Source: Phytohabitans rumicis
Lineage (GTDB): Bacteria > Actinomycetota > Actinomycetes > Mycobacteriales > Micromonosporaceae
Assembly (NCBI RefSeq): GCF_011764445.1
Contig: NZ_BLPG01000001.1
Coordinates: forward strand, 6,775,001 to 6,839,000
Direction of reading: 5' to 3'
DNA: 64,000 bases
Below are positions 45,030 to 52,599 of the stretch, piece by piece (position 1 is the first letter of the stretch; each line of letters begins with the position of its first letter). The position numbers and the translations under genes are program-made. The notes beneath the pieces were generated by a model. That model had not been told where the DNA came from. It saw nothing but the letters and a program-made list of their open reading frames with translations, and did not search any database.

Positions 45030-45075
45030 GCACTCTTTCGCCTGTTCCGCACCCGCCCGCCGTCGGAAACCCCCG

Positions 45076-45840
45076 ATGACCTCCGACAGCGGTGTTCGGC
45101 TGGATTGCGCCGGGCCGGTCGCGACTGTCACGTTGTGCCGGCCCGACGTGCTCAACGCGCAAACGCCTGCGATGTGGACGGCGTTGCGTGAGTTCTCCCG
45201 CGACCTGCCCGGTGATGTGCGGGTCGTAATCGTACGGGGCGAGGGCCGGGCCTTCTCCGCCGGGTTAGACCTTTCACTAGTGAGTGGTGAAGGGATGAAT
45301 TCTTTCACGGAGATGGCCCGGATCACCCCTGAGGAAAGCGCCGATCGCATTCACGGCTTTCAAATGGGATTCACGTGGTTGCGCCGGCCTGACATCGTTA
45401 GCATCGCAGCGGTGCAGGGGCATGCGATCGGCGCCGGATTCCAGCTCGCGTTGGCGTGTGATCTGCGCGTACTCGCCGACGACGCGAAGCTATCCATGGC
45501 CGAGGCGGCACTGGGTCTCGTACCCGACCTCGGCGGCACCAAACGCCTCGTGGAACTGGTCGGTTACGGCCGCGCGTTGGAGCTGTGCGCCACCGCGCGG
45601 CGGGTGGACGCGGTCGAGGCCGAGCGGATCGGGCTGGCCAACCTGGTGGTGCCCCGCGCCGACTTGGACGGTGCCACCAACGACCTGGCCGCAGCCGTGC
45701 TCAACGCACCCCGCAACGCCGTCATCGAGGTCAAAGCCCTGCTCAGCGGGGCCGCCGACCGGTCGTACGCGGAACAGGACCGCGCGGAGCGGGAGGCGCA
45801 GACGCGCCGGTTCCGCGACCTGGCCGGGCTGGGCGAGTAA
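45076..45840 (+). CDS. Enoyl-CoA hydratase/isomerase family protein
   Basis: The 254-residue crotonase-fold product has RGEGRAFSAGLDLS (first oxyanion loop) and IAAVQGHAIGAGFQLALACDLRV (second). LGLVPDLGGTKRLVELVG has an Asp where many hydratases carry the second Glu, so isomerase or another crotonase chemistry is possible. It would act on a CoA thioester in fatty-acid or amino-acid breakdown. Confidence 0.88.
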   Translation: MTSDSGVRLDCAGPVATVTLCRPDVLNAQTPAMWTALREFSRDLPGDVRVVIVRGEGRAFSAGLDLSLVSGEGMNSFTEMARITPEESADRIHGFQMGFTWLRRPDIVSIAAVQGHAIGAGFQLALACDLRVLADDAKLSMAEAALGLVPDLGGTKRLVELVGYGRALELCATARRVDAVEAERIGLANLVVPRADLDGATNDLAAAVLNAPRNAVIEVKALLSGAADRSYAEQDRAEREAQTRRFRDLAGLGE

Positions 45841-45928
45841 GGATTACCCGGGAACATCGGGCTTACCTGGCGAGTTCTGTCGTACGGGCGGTGGAGACTG
45901 GACCCGCGGACGGCTTTGGAGGTGACCG

Positions 45929-47881
45929 GTGTCATACGGCGGCATGGGGGGCTGGGAGACGCTACGTGCGCTCCGGGCCAAGGACAAGGTCGCTGGCCAC
46001 CGGCTCACCCGGGGCACCGGCAGCCGGATCGTGGCCTTCGCCAGGCCGTACCGCCGGGACATCGTTGTCTTCTTGATCACCGTGGTGATCGCCGCCGGGA
46101 TCGGCGTGGCGACCCCGGTGCTCGCGGGCGACGTTGTCAACGCGATCACCCGCGGCGGCTCCGAAGCCGGCGCGACGGTGGTCCGGCTGGCGCTCTTCAT
46201 CGCCGGCCTCGCCGTCGTCGACGCGCTGCTCTCGCTGGCCCAGCGCTGGTATTCGGCCCGCATCGGCGAGGGCATCATCCTCGACCTGCGCACCCAGGTC
46301 TACGACCACGTGCAGCGGATGCCGTTGCAGTTCTTCACCCGTACGCAGACCGGCGCCCTGGTCAGCCGCCTCAACAACGACGTGCTCGGGGCGCAGCGGG
46401 CGTTCACCTCGACGCTGTCCGGCGTTGTCAGCAACGTGATCCAGCTGGTCCTCACCGCGGCGGTGATGTTCACCCTGTCGTGGCAGATCACCACGCTTTC
46501 GCTGTTCATGCTGCCGCTGTTCATCCTGCCCGCCCGGCGGGTCGGCCGGCGCCTCGCGGAGATCACCAAGGAGGGCTACGACCTCGACGCGAAGATGAAC
46601 GCCACGATGACCGAGCGGTTCGGCGTGGCCGGCGCGCTGCTGGTCAAGCTCTTCGGCCAGCCGGACGCGGAGGCGCGCCGGTTCGCGGTCCGCGCCGAGC
46701 GGGTCCGCGACATCGGCATCCAGTCCGCGATGTTCTCGCGCACCTTCTTCGTCGCCATGCTGCTGGTGGCCTCGCTCGCCCAGGCCCTCACGTACGGGCT
46801 GGGCGGCTGGCTGGCGGTCACCGGCAGCGTCAGCGCCGGCACGGTCGTCACGCTCGCGCTGCTGCTCACCCGGCTCTACGGCCCGCTGACCGCACTGTCC
46901 AACGTGCGCGTCGACGTGATGAGCGCGCTGGTCTCGTTCGACCGGGTCTTCGAGGTGCTCGACCTCGCGCCGTCCATCGCGGAAAAGCCCGACGCGGTCG
47001 ACATCCCGGCGGGCGCCGGCCGGCTGGAGTTCCGCGACGTGCGCTTCCGCTATCCGTCCGCGGCCGAGGTCTCGCTCGCCTCGCTGGAAGACGTCGCCGC
47101 GCTCGACCGCACCGTCTCCGAGCCGGTGCTGCGCGGCGTGTCCTTTGTGGTCAAGCCCGGCCAGATGGTGGCCCTCGTCGGCCCCTCCGGCGCCGGCAAG
47201 TCCACCACCTCGATGCTGGTCTCCCGGGTGTACGACGTGACCGAGGGCGAGGTGCTCGTCGGCGGCGTCGACGTGCGCGACGCCACGCTCGGCTCGCTGC
47301 GCGACACGATCGGGGTGGTCACCCAGGACTCGCACCTCTTCCACGAGACCATCGCCGACAACCTGCGGTACGCCAAGCCCGACGCCACCGACGACGAGCT
47401 GTGGGCGGTGCTGCGCGGCGCCCAGGTCGAAGACCTCGTCCGGTCCCTGCCCGACGGGCTGGACACGATGGTCGGCGAGCGCGGCTACCGCTTCTCCGGC
47501 GGCGAGAAGCAGCGGATCGCCATCGCCCGACTGCTGCTCAAGGCCCCGTCCATCGTGATCCTCGACGAGGCCACCGCACACCTCGACTCCGAGTCCGAGG
47601 CGGCCGTGCAGCAGGCGCTCGCGGTGGCGCTGACCGGGCGTACGGCCCTGGTCATCGCGCACCGCCTGTCCACCGTGCGCAACGCCGACCAGATCCTGGT
47701 GCTCGACGACGGCAAGATCGTGGAGCACGGCCGCCACGACGAGCTGGTCGGCGTGGGCGGGCTGTACGCCGAGCTCTACCGCACCCAGTTCGCGGTCGCC
47801 GACTCGCCCACGCCCTACGGCGAGGGCGACACCCCCGAGCCGGTCACCGTCCCCGGCCGGGCCTACCCCGACGAGACCTGA
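45929..47881 (+). CDS. ABC exporter, fused permease-ATPase
   Basis: The 650-residue half-transporter has about six helices (residues 40-330), then an ATPase with GPSGAGKST, FSGGEKQRIAIARLL and VILDEATAHLD. The Gly-rich start SYGGMGGWETLRAL precedes the first helix. It should work as a homodimer; the substrate (lipid, peptide or drug) is unknown. The stop overlaps the convergent mug gene by 19 bases. Confidence 0.9.
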   Translation: MSYGGMGGWETLRALRAKDKVAGHRLTRGTGSRIVAFARPYRRDIVVFLITVVIAAGIGVATPVLAGDVVNAITRGGSEAGATVVRLALFIAGLAVVDALLSLAQRWYSARIGEGIILDLRTQVYDHVQRMPLQFFTRTQTGALVSRLNNDVLGAQRAFTSTLSGVVSNVIQLVLTAAVMFTLSWQITTLSLFMLPLFILPARRVGRRLAEITKEGYDLDAKMNATMTERFGVAGALLVKLFGQPDAEARRFAVRAERVRDIGIQSAMFSRTFFVAMLLVASLAQALTYGLGGWLAVTGSVSAGTVVTLALLLTRLYGPLTALSNVRVDVMSALVSFDRVFEVLDLAPSIAEKPDAVDIPAGAGRLEFRDVRFRYPSAAEVSLASLEDVAALDRTVSEPVLRGVSFVVKPGQMVALVGPSGAGKSTTSMLVSRVYDVTEGEVLVGGVDVRDATLGSLRDTIGVVTQDSHLFHETIADNLRYAKPDATDDELWAVLRGAQVEDLVRSLPDGLDTMVGERGYRFSGGEKQRIAIARLLLKAPSIVILDEATAHLDSESEAAVQQALAVALTGRTALVIAHRLSTVRNADQILVLDDGKIVEHGRHDELVGVGGLYAELYRTQFAVADSPTPYGEGDTPEPVTVPGRAYPDET

Positions 47882-48411
47882 GCGGCGCGCAGCCGGGCAA
47901 ACGCGTCGGCGAGCGTGTCCACCGTGTAGTGCGCGTTGAGGCCGCTCGGGTTGGGCAGCACCCACAGGCCGGTGCGGCCGAGCGCCTCGGCCTGCCGCCC
48001 GAACGTGGCCCCCGGCCGCCCGAACCCGATCCGGTACGCGGTCACCCCGACCACCGCCAGCCAGCGCGGCCGCCACCGGGCCACCTTCTCAGCCAGGACC
48101 TCGGCGCCGGCGACCAACTCGTCCCGGGTCAGCTCGTCGGCGCGCGCCGTGGCCCGGGCCGCCACGTTGGTGATGCCCAAGCCGTACGCCAGCAGTTCGT
48201 CCTGCTCGGCCGGGGCCAGTTGGCGCGGCGTGAAGCCGGAGCGGTGCAGCGCCGGCCAGAAACGGTTGCCCGGACGGGCGAAGTGATGGCCGGTCGCGGC
48301 GGAGTACAGACCGGGGTTGATGCCGCAGAAGAGCACCGCCAGACCCGGCCCGACGACGTCCGGGATGGTCCGCCCGGCCGCCGAGGCCAGCTCCTCCTTG
48401 GACGGCCGCAT
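47863..48411 (-). CDS. mug: G/U mismatch-specific DNA glycosylase, Mug/TDG family
   Basis: The 182-residue product has the active-site motif FCGINPGLYSAATGHHFARPGNRFWPAL and the late motif LPNPSGLNAHY of the MUG branch of uracil-DNA glycosylases. It removes uracil or thymine mispaired with G. ATG 48411 follows GGAGGGGGT; the longer open frame upstream would read into repeat copy 4. Confidence 0.92.
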   Translation of the reverse strand: MRPSKEELASAAGRTIPDVVGPGLAVLFCGINPGLYSAATGHHFARPGNRFWPALHRSGFTPRQLAPAEQDELLAYGLGITNVAARATARADELTRDELVAGAEVLAEKVARWRPRWLAVVGVTAYRIGFGRPGATFGRQAEALGRTGLWVLPNPSGLNAHYTVDTLADAFARLRAAQVSSG

Positions 48412-48465
48412 ACCCCCTCCTCCCACTCGCCGTTTCACACTCCCGCGCGCCACGCCTGCTCGCGC

Positions 48466-48570
48466 GCGTCGATCAAGGGCTTTTGCGTCGATCAAGGGCA
48501 AACGGTCGTGGAAAAGAGATCAAACCACGGCCATATGCCCTTGATCGACGCAAAAGCCCTTGATCGACGC
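48466..48570. repeat. Intergenic palindromic repeat, copy 4, nested
   Basis: The core is 48485-48551 (GCGTCGATCAAGGGCAAACGG ... TGCCCTTGATCGACGC). It is enclosed by a second inverted pair: GCGTCGATCAAGGGCTTTT (48466-48484) and its exact inverse (48552-48570). The full 105 bases are a nested palindrome. The stretch 48571-48663 to the next gene holds nothing else clear except a TGATCAGGGA/TCCCTGATCA pair near 48650 and 48700. Confidence 0.9.
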
Positions 48571-48663
48571 GGCCGGCCGTGCAGGCGCGGGCCCCGTACG
48601 CCCGCTCGCTCAGCCCCAGATCCACGCGGATCATCCTGCCAGCCGAGTTTGATCAGGGACTTT

Positions 48664-49170
48664 CTACGCAGACGCGCCGGCAACACGCCCGACAAACTCC
48701 CTGATCACCGTGGAGAGGCGGCGGAGGGGGCCGCGGGGGTGGGTGCGGGAGGAGAGTTCGTCCGCGGCTAGGGCGGACAACGGCGTGGACCGGGCGAAGG
48801 CTAGGCCGTCGGCGTAGGAGCCTTGGGTGGGGCGGGTGGCGGCCCAGGAGGCGAAGGCGGTCGGCCATTCCGGGCCGAAGGACGCGGCCAGGAGGGGCCA
48901 GTGGCGGGCCACGTCGGCGGCGCGTTTGCGCAGGAGGGCGCGGCGGGCGGCCTCGACGGGTACCGGGTCGAAGCCGTCCGGCACCGGTGCGCCGGCGACG
49001 AGGGCCGCCACGAGCGCGGCCTGCCGGTCGGCGAGCGTGCGCGGTGTCTCCTCGGTCGCACGCGCGGCGGCGCCCGTAGGCGGCGTCATTCCATCGGCGG
49101 CCGCGTCCGTTTGGGGTTTCGGTTCGTGGCGCCGCTGGAAAAACGCCGCCGCGCCGCCGCGCGTACTCAT
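48664..49170 (-). CDS. Small partner protein of the DUF692 enzyme
   Basis: The 168-residue product has a disordered basic start (MSTRGGAAAFFQRRHEP) and a helical core: ALRKRAADVARHWPLLAASFG-like region, EWPTAFASWAATRPTQGSYADGLAFA and VIREFVGRV. It resembles the small proteins found next to DUF692 enzymes (HvfC/DUF2063-like or the SCO6045-like group), which are thought to present the substrate. Its ATG overlaps the DUF692 stop by ATGA. The assignment rests mostly on context. Confidence 0.68.
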   Translation of the reverse strand: MSTRGGAAAFFQRRHEPKPQTDAAADGMTPPTGAAARATEETPRTLADRQAALVAALVAGAPVPDGFDPVPVEAARRALLRKRAADVARHWPLLAASFGPEWPTAFASWAATRPTQGSYADGLAFARSTPLSALAADELSSRTHPRGPLRRLSTVIREFVGRVAGASA

Positions 49171-49988
49171 GTGATGACCGGGTAGCCGGAGGCGGCGGCG
49201 ATCGCGTCCAGTTCGGCGCGCAGGGTGGCGGCCGGCGGGTAGTGGCCGTCGCGTTCCAGCATCAGGGCCGGCGGCCGGCGCCGGGCGCACAGCTCCCCGA
49301 CCAGGTCGAGCACCTCCCGCGGCACCGCGTCGGTGTGCGTGTCGTGGTAGATCCCGTCGTGTTCGGCGCCGCCGGCCACGTGGACGTACGCCACCCGCTC
49401 CAGCGGCAGCCGGCCGAGCAGGTCGGTCGGCTCGGTGCCCCGGTTGCGGGCGTTGGCGTACACGTTGGCGATGTCGAGAAGCAGCAGCGCCCCGGTGCGG
49501 TCGAGGATCTCGGTCAGGAACGCGCCCTCGTCCAGCTCGTCGTCCGGCCAGTCGAAGATCGCGGCGATCGGTTCCAGCGCGATCGGCACCGGCAGCTCCG
49601 CCTGCGTGCGGACAACGTTGGCGACGACCGCGTCGACCGCCTCCCGCGTCCGCGGCAGCGGCAGCAGGTGCCCGGCCTCCAGCCCGCCCGCGCGTACGAA
49701 CGCGATGTGCTCGCTCACCAGCGGGGCCCCGAGCCGTTCGGCCACCGCGGCCAGGTGCGCGACCCGCGCGGGGTCGACGGGCTCCGCGCCGCCGAGCGAC
49801 AGCTTCACGCCATGGGGTACGACGGCAGCACCCTTGCCCCGGAGGGCGGCGAGGGGAGCCGGCAGCGGCCCGGAAGACGGCACCGACTCCGCGACGACCT
49901 CGGTGAACGCCAGCCCGGGCAGGTCGGCCACGAACCCGGAGATCTCCGGCCGCCAGCCGATGCCCACGCCGAACGACGGGGTGGTCAT
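49167..49988 (-). CDS. DUF692 (MbnB/TglH-like) multinuclear iron oxygenase
   Basis: The 273-residue TIM-barrel product has the family metal-site phrases: GVGIGWRPEI, APLVSEHIAFV, LEPIAAIFDW, LLLDIANVYANARN, VHVAGG, YHDTHTDAVP and LERDGHYP. Characterised members (MbnB, TglH, ChrH) use two or three irons and O2 to rebuild Cys residues in peptides. ATG 49988 shares ATGA with the preceding membrane-protein gene; ATG 49997 is an alternative. It probably modifies the Gly/Cys tail encoded just upstream (inference). Confidence 0.88.
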   Translation of the reverse strand: MTTPSFGVGIGWRPEISGFVADLPGLAFTEVVAESVPSSGPLPAPLAALRGKGAAVVPHGVKLSLGGAEPVDPARVAHLAAVAERLGAPLVSEHIAFVRAGGLEAGHLLPLPRTREAVDAVVANVVRTQAELPVPIALEPIAAIFDWPDDELDEGAFLTEILDRTGALLLLDIANVYANARNRGTEPTDLLGRLPLERVAYVHVAGGAEHDGIYHDTHTDAVPREVLDLVGELCARRRPPALMLERDGHYPPAATLRAELDAIAAASGYPVIT

Positions 49989-50881
49989 CCCCCGCATCCT
50001 CCGCCGCCGCAGCCGCCTCCGCCGCCGTCGGACGAGCCACCGCTGTCCCCGCCGGAGGAGCTGCCGCCGTAGGAGCCGCCGGTGCCACCCGCCGACGCGT
50101 ACGCCCGCTGGATCTCGGCCTCGGCGGCGAATGCCGGGTCGAGCGCCCACAGCGACGCGGCGCCGAAGAGCCCGACGCCGAGCGCCACGCTCGCCGCGCC
50201 GTACGTCGCGTAGGCCGGCGCGCTCGACGGCGACAGGTACTCGTGCCGGCGGCGCATGTCGTTGAGGGCTGTGCGGGCGGCCATGGTGTGCCGGGGTACC
50301 CGGAAGAAGGTGGTCACCGCGATCAGCGCCCAGCCGATGAGCAGCAGGATGAGGAAGCCCACCGGCTTGTCGTTCGCCAGGCCGGCCATGACCCGCACGA
50401 TGCCGAGCCCGAGCAGGGCGAGCATCAGCAGCGGGACCACCCGGGCGGCCCGGCGGGTCGCCGCGGTCGGCACCAGGCCGTCGGACCGGAGGCCCTCGCG
50501 CAGCTCGGTCAGCGCCGACTCCACCCACGGCTCGTGGGCCAGGTCGCGGGCGCGGATCCGCTTGCCGGCCGCGTTGTAGACCGCCTGGTCCAGCGGCGTG
50601 ACGCCGGCTGGCATCGGGCCGGCGGGGGACAGGGCGCCGCCCTTGGCCACGTCGATCGCCCCGGCGGCGCGCAGCCCGGCCAGCGACGAGTACAGGGCGA
50701 GCTTTTCGCCCCCGTTGAGGTAGGCCACCTGCTGCGGGCCGAGCCGGTCGACCGGGTAGCCCCGACGCCCGGTGAAGAGGATGGCGCGGTGGATGATCGC
50801 GGCGATCACGAGTGCTGCGGCGGCGCCGGCAAAGAGCGCCAGGAAGGTGGGTCCGGGGATCCCCCAGGTGTCACCGATCAT
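49985..50881 (-). CDS. TIGR04222-type membrane protein with Gly/Cys tail
   Basis: The 298-residue product has an N-terminal helix (TFLALFAGAAAALVIAAIIHRAI) and a soluble TIGR04222-like segment: RLGPQQVAYLNGGEKLALYSSLAGLRAAGAI. Two central helices follow (VVPLLMLALLGLGIVRVMAG, VGFLILLLIGWALIAVTTFF) and a fourth near ATYGAASVALGVGLFGAA. The last 35 residues are almost only Gly/Ser and end GGGGGCGGGGCGG. These two Cys are the only ones, a likely target for the coupled DUF692 enzyme. ATG 50881 is chosen; a longer frame exists. Confidence 0.78.
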   Translation of the reverse strand: MIGDTWGIPGPTFLALFAGAAAALVIAAIIHRAILFTGRRGYPVDRLGPQQVAYLNGGEKLALYSSLAGLRAAGAIDVAKGGALSPAGPMPAGVTPLDQAVYNAAGKRIRARDLAHEPWVESALTELREGLRSDGLVPTAATRRAARVVPLLMLALLGLGIVRVMAGLANDKPVGFLILLLIGWALIAVTTFFRVPRHTMAARTALNDMRRRHEYLSPSSAPAYATYGAASVALGVGLFGAASLWALDPAFAAEAEIQRAYASAGGTGGSYGGSSSGGDSGGSSDGGGGGCGGGGCGG

Positions 50882-50903
50882 GCGTTCATAGTGCGACAGG
50901 TTG

Positions 50904-51476
50904 TCACGCCTTGCGTACCGCCTCTTCGACCAGATCGAGCACCCGGCCGAGGTCACCCGGCGGGCGGCCCATGGCCAGGTGCAACACCAGGCCGTCGTAC
51001 GCCAGCTCTAGAAACTGGGTCAGCACATCCAGGGGTACGTCGTCGCGCAGCACCCCGGCGTCCCGCTGGCGGCGCAGGCGTTCGTGGGTGGCGTCGGTGA
51101 TGGCCTGTGAGCGCTCCGCCCAGCGCTTGGCGAACGCGGGGTCGGTGCGCAGCCGGCGGGACACCTCGAGCTGGCTGCCCAGCCAGCCGGCGGTCTCCGT
51201 GGAGTCGGCGCGGGCGAGCAGGTCGCGCATGACCTGGACGAGGCCGTTACGGGCGACGGTCTCCACCATCGCGGCGGCGTCGTCCTCGGCGACCGCGAGG
51301 AAGAGCGAGTCTTTGTCCCGGAAATGGTGGAAAATCGCCCCCCGGGACAACCCGGTCTCTTCCTCCAGACGGCGCACCGTGGCACCCTCGTACCCGTGCC
51401 GGGCGAAACAGGCACGGGCGGCGGCGAGGATCTCCTGGCGGCGCGCGTCGAGCTGGTCCTGACTCACCCTGGGCAC
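50904..51476 (-). CDS. acnR: TetR-family regulator, AcnR-like
   Basis: The 190-residue product has HTH GYEGATVRRLEEETGLSRGAIFHHFRDKDSLFLA and the opening RRQEILAAARACFARHG, close in style to the aconitase repressor AcnR of corynebacteria. An 18-base site upstream of this gene recurs upstream of acnA 7 kb away, which supports the assignment. AcnR responds to citrate/iron in Corynebacterium. Here aconitase lies four genes away rather than adjacent. Confidence 0.75.
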   Translation of the reverse strand: MPRVSQDQLDARRQEILAAARACFARHGYEGATVRRLEEETGLSRGAIFHHFRDKDSLFLAVAEDDAAAMVETVARNGLVQVMRDLLARADSTETAGWLGSQLEVSRRLRTDPAFAKRWAERSQAITDATHERLRRQRDAGVLRDDVPLDVLTQFLELAYDGLVLHLAMGRPPGDLGRVLDLVEEAVRKA

Positions 51477-51507
51477 GCAAGGATCGTGTCACGGTGACCC
51501 GACGCAG

Positions 51508-51530
51508 GCAATCCGTACGTACGGCTTGCT
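51508..51530. promoter_or_regulatory. Palindromic operator upstream of the TetR gene
   Basis: CCGTACGTACGG (51513-51524) is a perfect palindrome. With its flanks GCAAT and CTTGC it forms a 22-base palindrome with one mismatched pair. It lies in the 127-base gap between the divergent TetR and HAD genes. CCGTACGTACGGCTTGCT (51513-51530) matches 16 of 18 bases at 58714-58731 before acnA. Confidence 0.72.
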
Positions 51531-51603
51531 GCGTCGAGCGGGTGCGGGTTTGTTTACGGAACGGGACTATTCCACGGTGTACCGGTTCACGTAGGGTGCG
51601 CGA

Positions 51604-52269
51604 GTGCCCCTCCTGCTCCTCGATCTGGATAACACCCTGCTTGATCGGGCGGGGGCGTTTCTGGCGTGGGCCCGGGGGTTTCTGACCGAGATCGGGGCGC
51701 CGCCGCAAGACCTCGACTGGCTGGTCGCCATCGACGCCGATGGCTTGACCGACCGGTGGGACGTGGCCGACGCCATCCGTGACCGGTACCGGCTGCGGAT
51801 CTCCTCGATCGACCTGGTCGACGAGCTGACCGAAGGACTGGTCGAGCGGCTGACGCTCGACCCGTTGGTCGCCTGCGCGCTGCGCATCGCCGACGACGCG
51901 GGCTGGGTGCCGGTGGTGGTCACCAACGGCGCGACCCGGCACCAGGACATCAAGATCCGGCGCACCGGGCTGGACCGGTACGTCGCCGACTGGGTGATCT
52001 CCGAGGACGCCGGCGTCAGCAAGCCCAACCCGCGCATCTTCGCGCTGGCCGCGCAGCGCGTACGGATGCGGCTGCACGGCGCGTGGGTGGTGGGCGACAG
52101 CCCGGAGGCCGACATCGGCGGCGCCGCCGCGATGGGCCTGCCCAGCGTGTGGCTGCATCGCGGACGCACCTGGATGGAGTCGCGCTACCGGCCGACGAGC
52201 ACGGCCGGAGGCGTCATCCCGGCCGTGGCCACAGTGCTGGCCGCGGCCGGGGCCGCCCGCTACGCGTAG
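51604..52269 (+). CDS. HAD-superfamily hydrolase
   Basis: The 221-residue product has HAD motif I LLLDLDNTLLDR, motif II VVVTNGA, motif III around SEDAGVSKPNPRIF and motif IV GDSPEADIGGA. A helical cap sits between motifs I and II. It likely dephosphorylates a small metabolite; the substrate is unknown. GTG 51604 is the start. A strong hairpin follows the stop. Confidence 0.9.
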   Translation: MPLLLLDLDNTLLDRAGAFLAWARGFLTEIGAPPQDLDWLVAIDADGLTDRWDVADAIRDRYRLRISSIDLVDELTEGLVERLTLDPLVACALRIADDAGWVPVVVTNGATRHQDIKIRRTGLDRYVADWVISEDAGVSKPNPRIFALAAQRVRMRLHGAWVVGDSPEADIGGAAAMGLPSVWLHRGRTWMESRYRPTSTAGGVIPAVATVLAAAGAARYA

Positions 52270-52275
52270 CTCCAC

Positions 52276-52341
52276 CCACCCGTGATCAAGGCGTCCCTCA
52301 AGTCGCTCCAGCGACTTCAGGGACGCCTTGATCACGGGTGG
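52276..52341. terminator. Long bidirectional terminator hairpin
   Basis: Arms of 32 bases (52276-52307 and 52310-52341) pair with one mismatch and a 2-base loop. They begin CCACCCGTGATCAAGG. The hairpin lies between the convergent HAD and DUF2630 genes, 2 bases from the DUF2630 stop. It shares only the GATCAAGG word with the repeat family. Confidence 0.82.
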
Positions 52342-52343
52342 GG

Positions 52344-52589
52344 CTACTGGAGGTAGCCCTCCACCTCCGACTTCGGGCGCGCGTGCGCTCCGGCCGGGTC
52401 GCCGCCCACATCGCGGGCCGCGCGGCGCTGGCGGAGCAGGTCCCAGCACTGGTCCAGGGACTCCTCGACCTCGCGCAGCCGGGTCCGCTCCTCGTCGGAC
52501 GAGATCTCGCCCTTCTGCACCTGGTTGCGCAGCTGGTGCTCCTCGTCGACCAGCCGGTGGATCTCGGAAAGGATCGTGGTGTCTTCCAT
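52344..52589 (-). CDS. DUF2630 family protein
   Basis: The 81-residue product is a coiled-coil-like protein: ILSEIHRLVDEEHQLRNQ, EERTRLREVEESLDQCWDLLRQRRAARD and the ending SEVEGYLQ. This is the pattern of DUF2630, common in Actinobacteria. No function is known. ATG 52589 is chosen; upstream codons overlap the next gene's region. Confidence 0.85.
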   Translation of the reverse strand: MEDTTILSEIHRLVDEEHQLRNQVQKGEISSDEERTRLREVEESLDQCWDLLRQRRAARDVGGDPAGAHARPKSEVEGYLQ

Positions 52590-52599
52590 GTGGTGAAGC

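Noticed and set aside
47882-48501. Longer Mug protein starting at 48501
   Set aside because: The first 30 codons would be translated from repeat copy 4 and its flank; ATG 48411 has a strong ribosome site and family length.
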